NCBI GenBank assembly: GCA_910822075.1
Contig: CAJVGC010000432.1
Coordinates: forward strand, 1,860,001-1,924,000
DNA: 64,000 nt
Direction: 5' to 3'
Source of the DNA: Senecio squalidus
Lineage: Eukaryota > Streptophyta > Magnoliopsida > Asterales > Asteraceae
Below the pieces are notes generated by a model that did not search any database, had not been told where the DNA came from, and saw only the letters and a program-made list of their open reading frames with translations. The position numbers were made by a program, and so were the translations under genes. Of the stretch, positions 34,150 through 45,700 are shown piece after piece. The number at the start of each line of letters is the position of its first letter. The stretch's first letter is position 1.

Positions 34150-34152
<3 letters not shown>
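33039..34152. repeat. 1.1 kb palindromic element between two AT microsatellites
   Basis: Left arm 33039 to about 33350 and right arm about 33885-34152 are inverted copies: AAGAACCATGTAATTATTTAGG and GGTTCCTAAATAATT, GGCAAGGTGGCAATTTTG and its complement, AAGTCGTCAAAAGTATATCAAG and its complement, and a poly-T/poly-A pair. The centre (33340-33870) is made of tandem GTGTATA-based repeats that are themselves largely inverted. No coding content is credible. It looks like a fold-back element nested in AT repeats. Confidence 0.8.
33340..33870. repeat. GTGTATA-type tandem repeats at the palindrome centre
   Basis: Units such as ACACTAGTGTATA, TTCACTAATGTATA and TATTCACTTGTGTATATTG recur in both orientations. 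The two mutually antisense open frames here are products of the repeat period. Confidence 0.85.

Positions 34153-34208
<56 letters not shown>
34153..34208. repeat. (AT)n microsatellite, right of palindrome
   Basis: An uninterrupted TA run of about 55 bp. Confidence 0.97.
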
Positions 34209-34212
<4 letters not shown>

Positions 34213-35765
34213 TATATTTATCATAGAGGACAAGATAAGTATGCATACTAAGAAAATAATAATAATGTGAATAATGTTTTGCTTTATAAACTGTGATGGT
34301 GTTTGATTTGAACTTAACTGATTTAATATGAATATTGCGGTATGTCAGGGGGATTTTATTTGTTTATGACTTACTCCGTAAAGCATGACTTAGCTTACAA
34401 AGTAATGAGGGTGGTACTTTCTCCATTAAGTTATGATTTTCATATCTTTCTTATCAGTTTTATTTATTTATTATTTATTATTTATTAAGTATATAAAACA
34501 AACATAATTACTGATTATTTAACTCAAACGTCATTTATTAAAACATACATCATATCTAAACGTGACTTAATGATAAAATAAACAAACATGCCGTTAATTT
34601 ATTAAAGTAGTTGCATTCTAACAAGCTGACTCGGATTCGTGTTTTGAGATGGGCATTTGTGTTATCACATATTGGACTACTACTAAGCCACTTTAAGCAA
34701 TGTTTCTCAAGGCCCAATTAAACAAAATCTTCCCTTAAAACGATTCCGTAACTAAGTGGGGTGAGACCAAACTAAGCACTTCTTGTGGGTGTCTAGTCAA
34801 CCAGTACGAACAAGGAAACGCCCCAAAAACAACAACGACACGTGCTAAGTGAAAGTTGATCACGAGTGAATATATTTAGTGAAAGTACACGCTAACTTTG
34901 ATCAGCTAGTTACTTTGGTCATTTGGGCACTTCTTCAACGACTCATTGATTTGGTCATTGAGTAAATCTAATGAGTGACTCACTAAATTTTGAGTAGTTC
35001 GTGAGTTTGTTCGATGACTACGATCAGTGATATATCATTATATCTAATTAGCGACATATGTAAGCTTTTAAAAAACGTTTCTAGATTGTCGGTAACTTCA
35101 AGATTTTAAGAAATCTATAAATATAAAACAATCAAACATAAATAATGAACTTGAAAGGTATTTGGTTCTTGTTCTTGTGGTCTTACCAGAATTATTTTAT
35201 TTCTTATTTAAAAGTTGATTCCTAAAAGTGAGAATGACCACTGGAATTACTATTTTGAAAAGTAATTTCTATGTAATGTACGTTAAGGTAAGTGGTTATT
35301 AAAGATCCATTAAATAGTGTTAGGTCGAATCTTGTAAGTACACAAAAGTTAGTTTACGATTGTGTGACTGCAAGTGAAAATAGTGTTAGGTCGAATCTTA
35401 TGAGCCTAACATAATTGGCGAAACGTTGGTGTTAGGGTGAATGTGGGTTTGGTTCCTACTTTTGGTGAATAAAAATGCGAATAACCCACACAAAACACTA
35501 TCTCATGAATAGGTATAGATCACGTTAATTTCTATTCCCTTGTATCTATACCATTATTTAATATTGCATTTTGTTACTTGTGATTATATTGATGTGAATA
35601 TTATTGGTAGCAAACATGGTTTCGCAAGTTCTATGTTTTGAAAAAGAGTCATATTTAACATGTAATTTCGCTAGTTCAAAATCCATGGAAAATATGGGAA
35701 AAAACAACAGGGCTGGTGTTCTATGTAAAGACCACCTTTGCTAGAATATGGTCATTTTTTGTTTT
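34209..35765. other. Intergenic sequence
   Basis: No gene. A GTGTTAGGTCGAATCTT sequence occurs twice about 60 bp apart (35317 and 35381). Confidence 0.5.
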
Positions 35766-35769
35766 TTAA

Positions 35770-36065
35770 AACAAAGATTTGAAACGTTTGTAAAATCCAA
35801 AGAAATTGATGTTAGATATCATTGAAAGCGATGATGTTGAAATAGCACGTTTGATGAAACATCTTGTTCACGAACTAAAATTTCAAAAACCCTTTCGATG
35901 AAAGGAATTATGGTAAAAAGTTTTGAAGCAAAACGTACTCTTTACAACTCCTTACCAAGAGGAGAGTATGAACGTGATTTTATTTGTAAAACCACAAATG
36001 AGATTTGTAATACTTTAACCGCCACTTATTTAGGTAACACGCAAGGCAAAGAAACAAATTTGACT
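35770..36065 (+). pseudogene. Ty1/Copia gag (UBN2-type) fragment
   Basis: Pieces read FVKSKEIDV and, after stops, FEAKRTLYNSLPRGEYERD, FICKTTNEICNTLTATYLGN and TQGKETNL. This matches the gag pattern YNALPRxEYERVFxCKTAKExWxxLxxTHxGxxxVKxxKI of plant Copia elements. It is cut off at 36065 by a MITE, and no continuation was found beyond the MITE. Confidence 0.7.
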
Positions 36066-36067
36066 TA

Positions 36068-36289
36068 GGTGGTGTTTGTTTCGGCTTATATAATCGGCTT
36101 ATGAGCTTATGTAATCTTTAATAAACTCATAAGCCCTTTTTTTAATAAGTTTATTAAGTTGAGCTTATGACTTTAAATAATCCATAAACTCAGCTTCATA
36201 AGCTTATAAGCCGGAAAAATGAGCTTATGAACTTATAAAAAATTACATAAACCTATAAGCCCGTTTAATAAGTCGAAACAAACACCCCC
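36068..36289. mobile_element. Tourist-like (PIF/Harbinger) MITE
   Basis: Terminal inverted repeats GGTGGTGTTTGTTTCG and (reverse of right end) GGGGGTGTTTGTTTCG, flanked by a TTA target duplication (36065-36067 and 36290-36292). The interior is palindromic around AGCTTATAAG/CTTATGAGC motifs. Confidence 0.85.
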
Positions 36290-36292
36290 TTA

Positions 36293-37168
36293 CTTGTACA
36301 ACAATAAGAAAAGTTTATAGTGTCATTAGTTTCATTTTAAAACTTATCTTTTCTATAATTAGAGCTATAATTCAACTATCAAACAAGCCTTTTTTTGAGT
36401 TTGTTTTTCGTTACAATAAGCTATTGCTTCCAAGATTTTATTGTCAAACAAAAGATCTTAAAAATTACTCCATAAAACTTTGTGATAGATTAATATTAAA
36501 AGAAGATTTTGGTATATTTTCAAACATTTATTACAGTTTGTTTTTTCTTGTATATTATCAAAAACCAATTTATTAAATTTTTGGAATCACATTTTCATTA
36601 ATAACAATACAACTAAACTATTTTTTTTATGACAAAAAAAATTATCAGCACCAAACTCTTGAAAAAAACAACGGGTTAAAGTTAGATAAAATCAAATATC
36701 TACTACACCCTACAATTCTACAAATGCTTAATTAGTAGTAACGGTGAAACCGTATATTTATGTACTTAAAACAATATTCCGTCTAGTGTTCATGTATTCG
36801 GTTTCTTTCATCTTCTAAGCTAAGTTAGAGGAGTGTTTAAATATAGCTTTTCACTATTTAGCCTAACATTGTATCAATAATCAATATAGTTAATTTCTAT
36901 GTTACTAGCATCTAGATATCGATTATTATACTTTAGGATAATATTTTTATAAAGGAAATAAAGTTTTACTAGTAAATTACCCCTACAAGTAAGGAGTTAC
37001 AGTTATTGACCAAGTCATTTCCCTCCACTTTTAACTGATCAAAAAATAACTTCCACGTAACTTACCCTCAACTCCCTAGGGTTTTCAAACAATCAACATG
37101 GGTATTTAAGTAATTTCACATCTACTAATCTTAACCAAAACAAGACAGTATCTTACTATCTTCATCAG
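36293..37168. other. Upstream region of the bHLH gene
   Basis: AT-rich, no coding frame. The part next to the gene (36960-37168) probably holds the promoter and first untranslated exon; no element could be called with confidence. Confidence 0.5.
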
Positions 37169-37417
37169 GTATTTGACTCTTCCTCTTCAATGGTATTGTT
37201 ATCTTCTTGTTTTTTTCAAATGTCTCATTACATAATAATAATAATAATTAATTACAAGTTAGCGACGCAGCTTGTTGTCCGCTTGTCTGCTGCCACTTTT
37301 TAAATTCTCGTAACTATTTAATTAGTCAGTATCAAGTATAACAAGATGCCATTGTATGTTAATTTGTAATTATTACTTAATTACTACCTAATTACAAATA
37401 TGTTTTATCTTTTGCAG
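37169..37417 (+). other. Possible 5' UTR intron of the bHLH gene
   Basis: CAG/GTATTT at 37168-37169 and TTTTGCAG/A at 37417-37418 are good donor and acceptor signals. The ATG follows 13 bp later. It contains a short (ATA)n run. Transcript data are needed. Confidence 0.45.
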
Positions 37418-37430
37418 ATTGTGTAAGTAA

Positions 37431-38383
37431 ATGGCTCTTAGCTTCCACAACATGTCAAGCTATGACACTAACTACTTCTCTTTGTTTCGGTCACCTTCTC
37501 CGTCATCCGAGCTCTTTGCTTTTCATGACGAATCTACATTTTACAATTCGACCATTAACCCGCTTTTCGACAACAACTATGACGACAATAACTCATATAT
37601 AGTCCCACCAATTGGAAATGTCTTTGTTCCTCCATTGCCAGAATTTCAAGATTCTTGCTTAACTTATCAAGATTATCCTTTCTATAATGTACCTTACTCA
37701 AATACTTTTGATAACGAGCAATTGTTTACGCCATCGGTAACATACCAAGGTGGTGGTTATCAGGGAGAGAAGCAGGTATAGCCAAGTGAGGTCAATTTTA
37801 AGTGACCCTTGATTTATTTACTTTTCAGTGTGAACTTGTTAATAATTTATCTTTTTTAATCTAGTTATGGATTACGAATCCAATTTACGACCAAATTGAA
37901 GACAATAATAACGTGCAAGTAAAGAAGCGTAATGAAGGTGGTAATGGTGAGCAAAGCTTGTCAGCGCAAAGTATGGCGGCAAGAGTGCGTCGTAGGAAGA
38001 TTAGTGAGAAGACACTAGAGCTCGGAAAGCTAATTCCAGGCGGTCATAAGATGAACACGGCCGAGATGTTTCAAGCGGCTTATAAGTATATTAAGTTTTT
38101 GCAAGCACAAATTGGTGTTCTAAAACATATGGCCTCACTTCCGGTAATTAATAATGCCAAATATACATTTTATACCTTTTTTTTTGTAATATTTTTGTTA
38201 CATATATTTAGTGATAACTGTGAATATATGCAGGAAAATGAAGAAATGGGTAACGGAGAGATGCAAGCTTTGGTGACTTCCACATTGATGCAAGAGAAGT
38301 TGTACACAGCAGAAAAGTGTATCGGACCCGAACCCATTGCGAAAGCCCTAGCGAATCGTCATAAACTTGACACCGATAATTAA
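37431..38383 (+). CDS. bHLH transcription factor, bHLH52/53-like, three exons, 257 aa
   Basis: A DNA-binding or dimerising nuclear regulator of the plant basic helix-loop-helix family. Exons 37431-37775, 37865-38143 and 38234-38383 join in frame with GT-AG introns to 257 codons. The first 115 residues are acidic and rich in Ser, Asn, Tyr and Phe, with no domain. The bHLH region lies at about residues 146-205: basic part QSMAARVRRRKISEKTLELG, loop LIPGGHKMNTAEMF, second helix AAYKYIKFLQAQIGVL. The wording of the loop and second helix recalls Arabidopsis bHLH52 and bHLH53. The conserved basic-region Glu is Val here (residue 156, codon 37985-37987). The C-terminal 49 residues are helical with no further domain. 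No neighbouring gene informs its role. Confidence 0.9.
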
Positions 38384-39128
38384 CTGCTTCTGTTCTGATG
38401 TAGTATTGTTAATTATGTTCCTAATTTTGTTTAAGTTTTTCTAATTTAATTAGTAGTTAAAGTAGGTAGTTAATTTGCAAGTGAGATTAGGATTAGTTAA
38501 GTCCCTATTTTTTGTTGGTATGTTGGATTTTGATCCTTTCCTTTATCTTGTAAACATGTAACTATCGTTTCAAAAAAAAAAAAAATATTAAGTATGTTTC
38601 ATGAATTGATTATGTAAACGTATGTTTGATGCATAGGAATAATCAAATAGCATGTTAAAAAGAAAAATCTATAAATACATTGACAATAGATATTATCATT
38701 ATGATAAATTTATTAATACTCGATCAAAATATACTTAATTAAGCTATCACTTAATCAAAAAATAATTTATCCAATCTATCATATTTGTTTTAAGAATTTG
38801 TTTGTAAATTACTGATCTAATTTGTTTGTTGAGGAGTAGATCGAGCTTTTGGTATTTTTAGGTTTTTCTGGTCTTCGGATTGTTATTTTGATGGGTGGGG
38901 TGGCTGAACGTTCATCTGTTAGGTCATATGGTTGATCTAGTGTCGTGTATGAGTGTCTCTTTAGGCTTGTTGGTTTCATGGGTTGCTAGATATTCTTGTT
39001 GTGGGTTGTCGTTTTTAGGTTGAGTCCTTTTATCATTGTTGTTGTTTATGTTGGTCGCCCTCGTTGACCGTAATTTGGACGCAATTACTAGAAAGTTGAG
39101 GAATGACTTTAAAGTGATTTTATATTGG
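38384..39128. other. 3' flank of the bHLH gene and intergenic sequence
   Basis: Probable 3' UTR to about 38560, where an A tract follows a TTTCAAAAAAA sequence. The rest has no recognisable gene; a 70-codon minus-strand frame at 38924-39136 has no domain. Confidence 0.5.
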
Positions 39129-39423
39129 TGTAACACTCAAATAACCAAATGATTGATATTATTAAGCTGACATAAAGGTTTACAATACGAATAATATCAA
39201 ATACAATCGATTACAAAGACTTCAGACCATCGGAACTGGTGTTGCGCAAGTGAGTATCTCGGGTTGCATAACACACGTTTTCTCTCTCAATGACGGTTGC
39301 ATTTATGAATGGGAGTTAGGGTATTTATAGTGTTCACCTAACCCTAACTTGTTACGCAACCGCAACACCAGGAGTGGGTGTTGTGCAACAGGTGTGTTTC
39401 CTGCGCAACACACTTGCGTAACA
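39129..39423 (-). mobile_element. Possible solo LTR
   Basis: Minus-strand reading begins TGTTACGCAAGTGTGTTGCG, contains a CTATAAATACCCTAAC TATA-like box and ends GAGTGTTACA, so it has TG...CA ends and an internal promoter-like box. There is no target duplication and no second copy in the window, so the call is weak. Confidence 0.35.
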
Positions 39424-40160
39424 GCCCGTAAATGCACAAAACACTTTACAACTCGATCTATATATATATGTTAAGTTTCACGACACGTTTCTAAACTAAA
39501 TACAAACTTCAAACAAGCGAGAATATGCTACAACGGTTTATTTTCTTCTAACTTCATACTAATGTTTTTAAGATAATTTTCGGAAGAAAAGAAATAAGTA
39601 CAAACATAAAAGTACTACATACTTCGATTTGAATTCGATAATCATTTCTTTATAGTAAGAGGCCACTAAATGTAAATAAGCTAAACTTTCTTTCTCTCTT
39701 AAAGACTAGGGTTCAATTAACTTGGCCTACTCACTAAATTCCCTTACGTTTTTTCTTCTTACAATGTCTGAAGGTCCACTGTGATTCCACAACAGCTCAT
39801 TCTTTCATTGTCAACAACGGCACTCATGTCCAATTGTGGTCAACATTCCACCACAACTTCGCCATACCTTTTCATCATGACTAACTTGAGAACACAATCG
39901 ACTACAAAAGTAAATCAAATTTTACTGCCACTTTTGACGATGACACGTGTCGTTATAGAAATCCCTCTAGACGACAAAGAAAATACCTTTTGATTATATG
40001 TGGGTCAAATTTTCAACCAGACTTATTTACGACAAAAATAGTCGTCACTAGATTTTGTTAGAAATTGTGATTTTGTTTCTTGCTATCCAATGATAGTTTG
40101 CGGGACACCCGTAACTTGATTTGTGAGTTTGATGATCATACGCCTTACCCCTAAAAATAT
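39424..40160. other. Intergenic sequence
   Basis: No gene seen; a 70-codon frame at 39781-39993 lacks a domain. Confidence 0.5.
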
Positions 40161-40164
40161 AGAC

Positions 40165-41870
40165 CCTTAGAGCGCTCGCAGTCATAACACCGTTTCACTC
40201 GGTGTTATGGTCACGTCAGCATAACTCAGCCCATATTATAACACAAAAAATACCCTTCAGCCATAACTCAGAATTCTGGGATCTATCAGTTTTTTTATTG
40301 TTTATTTTTTTCTTTTTATCATATTACTTTTAATACATTATTAATAATAAAAATACATTAATAATAAAAATAAACTCAATTTAACATTAAAAATAAAAAT
40401 ACGATACAATAATACTTAAAAATAAAAGACGTTTACGATAATTAAAAACAAACTACTTATTTCAACCTAAACCTAAATGTTACGTTCGGCCGCAAATTCA
40501 ACGCGTATTTCGGCCTTAATCCTCTAGACTTCCGTCCGATCTTCCGGTTCCATATCATGTGTAGGCATACGGAGAAATTCCATTTTCTGAAAACGGCTTT
40601 TGTCTTGGATCTCCATTGTTTTTGCGATCCTAAGCTCGCGAAGTTATTTGACAACGTCGTCGTTAAACTCGTCACACTTTGGAGATACATTAGAGGACGA
40701 GGAGGACCGTGTGAACTTAGGTGCTCGTGGCTTCCCTAAAGGTCTTGGGATTTCATCATGACCCAGGAGCTCCGGTTCTTCTTCGTGACCGTCTTCGTCG
40801 AGGTCTACCACTTCGTCAACGACTTTAGGATTTAGAAACTTTTGTGATTTATGCAAAACCTCCCACGCACTATGATGAAAAAATGGGCGTCAGACCTCGG
40901 CTTCTTACATTGTTAACGCTATTGTGTAAATCGCTTTGTCATCCTCACCACTTGCTCGATCTCGTTCGGCACGGTTATGACATGCTATGAAAGAACGCAA
41001 AGATTTGCTCATAGCCCTCCATTTCCCCGTTAGTTGGTTTTTTGTGAACGGTTCCACCAAACCTTCATTGAAATGATCAAGTACACAAAACCAAAAGGTT
41101 GGTAGGTTTTGTGAGTTTCCTTTTTTCCTACACTCAAATACATGAACCCAATTCTCCGACAAACGTCGTTGTTTCGCTTGTGACCACTGAATCTTCGATG
41201 GTAGGGCTTCGACTTCCACGACCGATTGTTTTTGCTTACTTTTATCTTTTCTCTTACGAGAGCTTCTGGGTTTTTCTTGTTGTGTTTGAAACGATTGCGA
41301 CGGTTGGAATGATTGTGACGGTTGGACTGATTGTGTTTGTGGTGGTTGGAATGATTGGGCTTGTGATGATTGTTGTTGTTGCCATTGCCAAAACTGAAAT
41401 TGTTTCCATTCATTCAAGCTTGTTGATGGGGTGGAGGTTGCATGTTGGTGTTTCCAGAGAGTAGTGAAGTGAAGCCACCGGGTTGTATTTGGAAATTTTT
41501 GAAACGCGGGGAGGTGGCGAGTTGGAATTGGATGGCGAATAATCGTTGCGTTGTGACATTTTTGTAATGTTTATTTGAATTCTAGAGAGAAAGAAGATGA
41601 TTTGGTGTATGTTTTGTAGTTAAAGTTGGGTATTTATAGAATTGATTGAAGAGTTTAAAAAAAAAAAACTTCAAATCCAACAGCTATGTAACGGCTCTTT
41701 TTTTTAAAATATTTTTATTTAGTTACCGTTAGAAAAGGAACAAAATCGTTTAGCGGGCGTTGCGTAAGTAACGCGGACGTCATGGTGCGGCGTATAACGC
41801 GGCCGACCAGCCATGACGCCACCATGGGTGTGTTTAACGTGGGGTTTTAATACCCCGCTACGATATGTAG
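40165..41870 (-). mobile_element. PIF/Harbinger-type element lacking transposase
   Basis: The left end AGAGCGCTCGCAGTCATAAC resembles, in inverted form, the right end near 41870 (reverse: ATCGTAGCGGGGTATTAAAA), sharing a GxGCxxTCGxAG-like and TAAxACC pattern. It encloses the Myb-like ORF1 relic and no DDE transposase, so it is a non-autonomous derivative. The TTA target duplication is not clear; exact ends are uncertain by tens of bases. Confidence 0.5.
40480..41560 (-). pseudogene. Broken Harbinger ORF1 (Myb/SANT-like) protein gene
   Basis: Starting from MSQRNDYSP near 41560, the reading needs one frameshift and a TGA, then runs from 41417 through a Gln/Ser-rich region and a Myb-like trihelix-type domain (IQWSQAKQRRLSENWVHVFE, LTGKWRAMSKSLRSFIACHN) to a stop at 40905. 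The same frame continues past two stops to HSAWEVLHKSQKF, EEPELLGHDEIPRPLGKPRA and a coiled-coil tail ending near 40500. This is the layout of the Myb-like ORF1 protein of PIF/Harbinger elements, which binds element ends and helps import the transposase. Such proteins are often misnamed glutathione S-transferase T3-like in plant annotations. Confidence 0.72.
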
Positions 41871-42478
41871 GCTGTTAATTTTTATTGAAGGGTCTAAAAT
41901 GGGAATATACCCCTAACCGTTGAAAATATCCGGGCTTTTACAATATGTTATCAAGATCTAAGCTCTTAATTATGTTTAATCCGAGGGTCTAAAGTGATTC
42001 TTTTAGTTTCTGAAATGATTAGAGTTTGAAATTAAAAAACTTTATTTATATTTATCTTTATTTTTTTATAAAGTATATGACCTATTTCATTTTAAGTTTT
42101 AAGTTTAAGGAGTTCAAATCTTGGTCATTCATTTCAAACCAATTTTCATAATTCATTCAATCTACACCATTTATTCATTGAAAAATATCATCAATATATT
42201 ATTTAAATGTTCTTTATTAGTGTTTAACTCCATATTCCTTATTAGTCTTTTATTCTTTCAAGATGTAAATTACTACTATTGACATTTCTTTTCGTATTTA
42301 ATGAGAAACTTGTATCCTTCTCTATTTCCTACAACTCTAAATTTATATGACCGTAAAAAAAATACACGGCTTAAAAAAGTCATCTTAATAGTAATAGTAA
42401 CTTGCTAAAACAAATTCGTATGCAAAATAAGGGATAATGTTACATAAACCAATAGTAATAATGTTAAGAATCTATGCT
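41871..42478. other. Intergenic sequence
   Basis: AT-rich, nothing recognised. Confidence 0.5.
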
Positions 42479-42814
42479 TCTATATCTATATGTATTTATA
42501 CTTTATATTAATACTTTCAAATATTACATTCACACTATATATAATTTACATTTTTATCTCTAATGAGATTTGAACCTATGACCTTCATGGTTAATGGGTC
42601 ACCCACTTACCGCTAACTTAGAAACTATATGGACATAAACTTTCACATACTCTTATCATGTAAATTATTTTAAAATATGTGTAATACTATTTAGTATCGA
42701 TGGACACCACTACTAAACAACAGTTCATTTCTTATTGATAATATTGCTCATCAAATTTAATCAATATCTCTTAATCTTTTAGTACTCCGCTGTATAGTAC
42801 GGGTACGCTGCTAG
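42479..42814 (+). mobile_element. Short Helitron-like element
   Basis: Ends with CTCCGCTGTATAGTACGGG, a hairpin-like GC block, then TACGCTG and CTAG before T. A candidate 5' end TCTATATCTATATGTATTTA lies 336 bp upstream. No coding content. Confidence 0.5.
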
Positions 42815-43029
42815 TACCTATAAATAATCATTCTCCAAAAACTTTGAGATTTTACTTTATATGAGTTTAGCACCAATTCAGAATTGTAACGGGATAATTG
42901 TTTTAAAAGACATTTAAGTTTATATCAATAACTATTCTATACATTTGGAATAGGTAAACCTTGAAAATTTTGATTTATTTGCCACGTTCTCATCCACCTA
43001 TTTAAATAAACAAATTCTTTTATTTATAA

Positions 43030-44499
43030 TCTATACTACAATATAAAGAATCTCCTTTAACATCTTAATATCTTAAATTTTAAGTAATTAAAATTACCTT
43101 AATACCCTTAATATATATTTATTATTATTTAAGTCAAACAAACACTCTCTTTCCTAATTAATTTAAAAAAATTTAACATCTAACAAAGTAACTTATAATT
43201 CCTATGTAATTAAAAAAAAATTAAAATACTTTCTATTTAATTTAAAAACTTTCAAAATTATAAATTTTATTTTATAACCCCATAAACTTAAAATAATTAA
43301 AATATTATGCAATTTATTTCTATTAAAATACGTATACTAAATCTACACTATAATATAATCTATTTCTACTATATTATAAAACATTTATCACATAGTCTTA
43401 ATTCTCTAAAACCTTAGTAATTGAAATTACTTAACTACCGTTTTTATATCTCTCACCACATATCATTATTCAAAATAACTTATAATTAAATAATGTTGGT
43501 TAATAAAGTTTTAGCCTTGTAGAGTAAATGAACGGAAAGATACTTTAAACATGTAGATTTAGAAGTGTTTATTTAGCATAATAACAATAACCAATTTCGT
43601 TTATATTGATTAAAGAATTTATGATTGGAAACCAAAACTGACATGTAAGTCCATACCGTAATTAACGGTATTTATTTGTTAACAAATGGGTCAAATTCAT
43701 AAAAAAGTTCGATTACAAACCATGCAAAAATTGATGGAGAATAGGAAGTCGAAAGAGGTTCATCTTAAAAATGATTCCTAAGTTTGTTTTGTAATTTGTT
43801 TGATGGAGAATGGGAAGTCGGGTCAACACATACACACTTATGTCACACATGTTAGTCCTAATTGTACTTGATGAGGTTTCATATGCTAAAAATGTTTATT
43901 TTGTTTATGTTCAAGTGTAGGGCTGAAAAGAATAACTGAACTATCTAAGATCAGACCTTAAGAAAGGTTGGGTATCCTATCAAGAAGAAACCATCATTAT
44001 GGATATACATGCTCAAATAGGTATTTACTCATTTTCTTTAAAAAAATATGAGACCATTTTATACTATCTTTATCTTTTAAAAGCTCTTACTTATAGGTAG
44101 ATTTATTTGTCATTACAATGTTATGTTTTAGATGGTCAACAATTGTAAGAAGCTTACCAAGAAGAACCGATAACGAGATATAAAACTATTAGAGAACTCA
44201 ATTCAAGAAAAAAAAAGTGTAAAGTGAGTTTGAACCAATCAAGAAATAGAAAAAACGATTATTGAAGGGCAAATGTTTTAACAAATACAAGGACAACAAG
44301 AATTGCAACAAACTATATTTTCTATCTTTTAAAAGTTCGTATCTATACGTATCTTCACGTTTTACATTATGATTGGAGTTTAAATATATATTATGTTTTT
44401 ATCGTTTTGCGTATTTAATTTCCGTAGTTAAATATTCGTAATATAATTATATCAAATATAATTTATTATCTCCGCTGCACCGTGCGGGTACTATACTAG
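43030..44499 (+). mobile_element. Helitron, about 1.5 kb, non-autonomous
   Basis: Starts TCTATACTACAATATAAAGA and ends with CCGCTGCACCGTGCGGG (hairpin), TACTATA and CTAG before T. A second 5'-like sequence, TCTACTATATTATAAAACAT, at about 43363 could be the true start, in which case two elements are nested. No RepHel coding sequence was seen. Confidence 0.6.
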
Positions 44500-45666
44500 T
44501 ATATATATAGTTAATTACTTATGCTGAAATCTGAAAAATTAATATATCATAAGCAAGACCACCATTGACATAACCAAATATATAAAATCAATAACTACAA
44601 ATTTATAAGCAAATGTTAAAAACAAATCGCTTTTCATTAGAAATAAAGAACAGAATATCAAATTAAGATTTGATGTTCATAAACAAAAACCTAATCATAA
44701 AATCAGTTAGTCATTCCATTCCTTAATCGAAGATACAAATTCCAAAACCAAACAAACCCTAAATGAGTAACAAATTTGAAAATCAAACAAATACCCTTAA
44801 CATTTGGTGTGACCAAAACCCATCACGAAACCACCATAAAGGCTAGGGAAGGAAGAAGTGAGAGAGGTTGGTAACGTTGATGCTTCTGTAGCCATTAAAG
44901 ACGGGGATGGTGGCCATATTCAACGAAGATGGTGGTGGGTTTCGACGGTGAAGGCGGCTGGTTTCAATGACGATGGCGGCAAGTTCGACGGAGATAATGG
45001 TTGGTTGCAATGAAAATGAATTGAGATGAGTAAGATTTGGATTGTTAGGTGTTTGTTTGGCGAAGAGGTTTGAGGGGATGATGATGAATTGATGATTGAT
45101 GAACCAAGGATTATAGTGTTTAGAATTTTGACTATTTCCTCTTTCAATATCAATTAAAGGTTTATGGAAAGTTGGAAATGGTTTATTGAATCTGATTCTA
45201 AAGCTAGCATATCAAACGTTTTGATTGAAAGTGATAAGAATTAAAATTTGTTTATTAGATATATGACATGATGTGTTTTGAAATGTCATTAACATAATTC
45301 TTTGAATAGTACGTGGTAACTTACCACTTGATAAAGAGGTAAACTTCTACGTACAAAAGGTGTCTATGATAATTAAATGAATATAATAGAGCTTATAAAA
45401 ATTAGATTTATACAATTGTTTTTTTATGTAAATTTCAATGTATTTTAAAACAATTATTCCGAATTCTAACCAACAACTTAATATGGAAAATTATAATAGA
45501 TTTGGTCTCTACACCCAACAGAAAACCAACTTCAACTTCCATTTCGAATTTTGGTTGCTTCAAGTTGTAAGGGTTATCATTAAAACACCAGAACACTTCA
45601 TACCATGAACTCCATACTTATAGGAGCTGAGTTTTATGCCCAAATGCACGAATGGTTTATAAGGTA
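44500..45666. other. Intergenic sequence
   Basis: 44800-45160 holds a GATGGTGG/GACGGTG-rich patch of possible former coding sequence, but no domain is recognisable in either strand. Confidence 0.45.
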
Positions 45667-45700
45667 CTAGTTTATTTTCCGCGTATATGCGGATAATTTT
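45667..45700 (-). mobile_element. Helitron-like 3' terminus
   Basis: Minus strand reads TTATCCGCATATACGCGGAA, a hairpin, then AATAAA and CTAG before T. The body extends to higher coordinates with no identified 5' end. Confidence 0.5.

Noticed and set aside
44920..45153. 77-codon minus-strand frame
   Set aside because: Low-complexity Ser/Pro/His-rich peptide from a GATGGTGG-type patch; no homology recognised.
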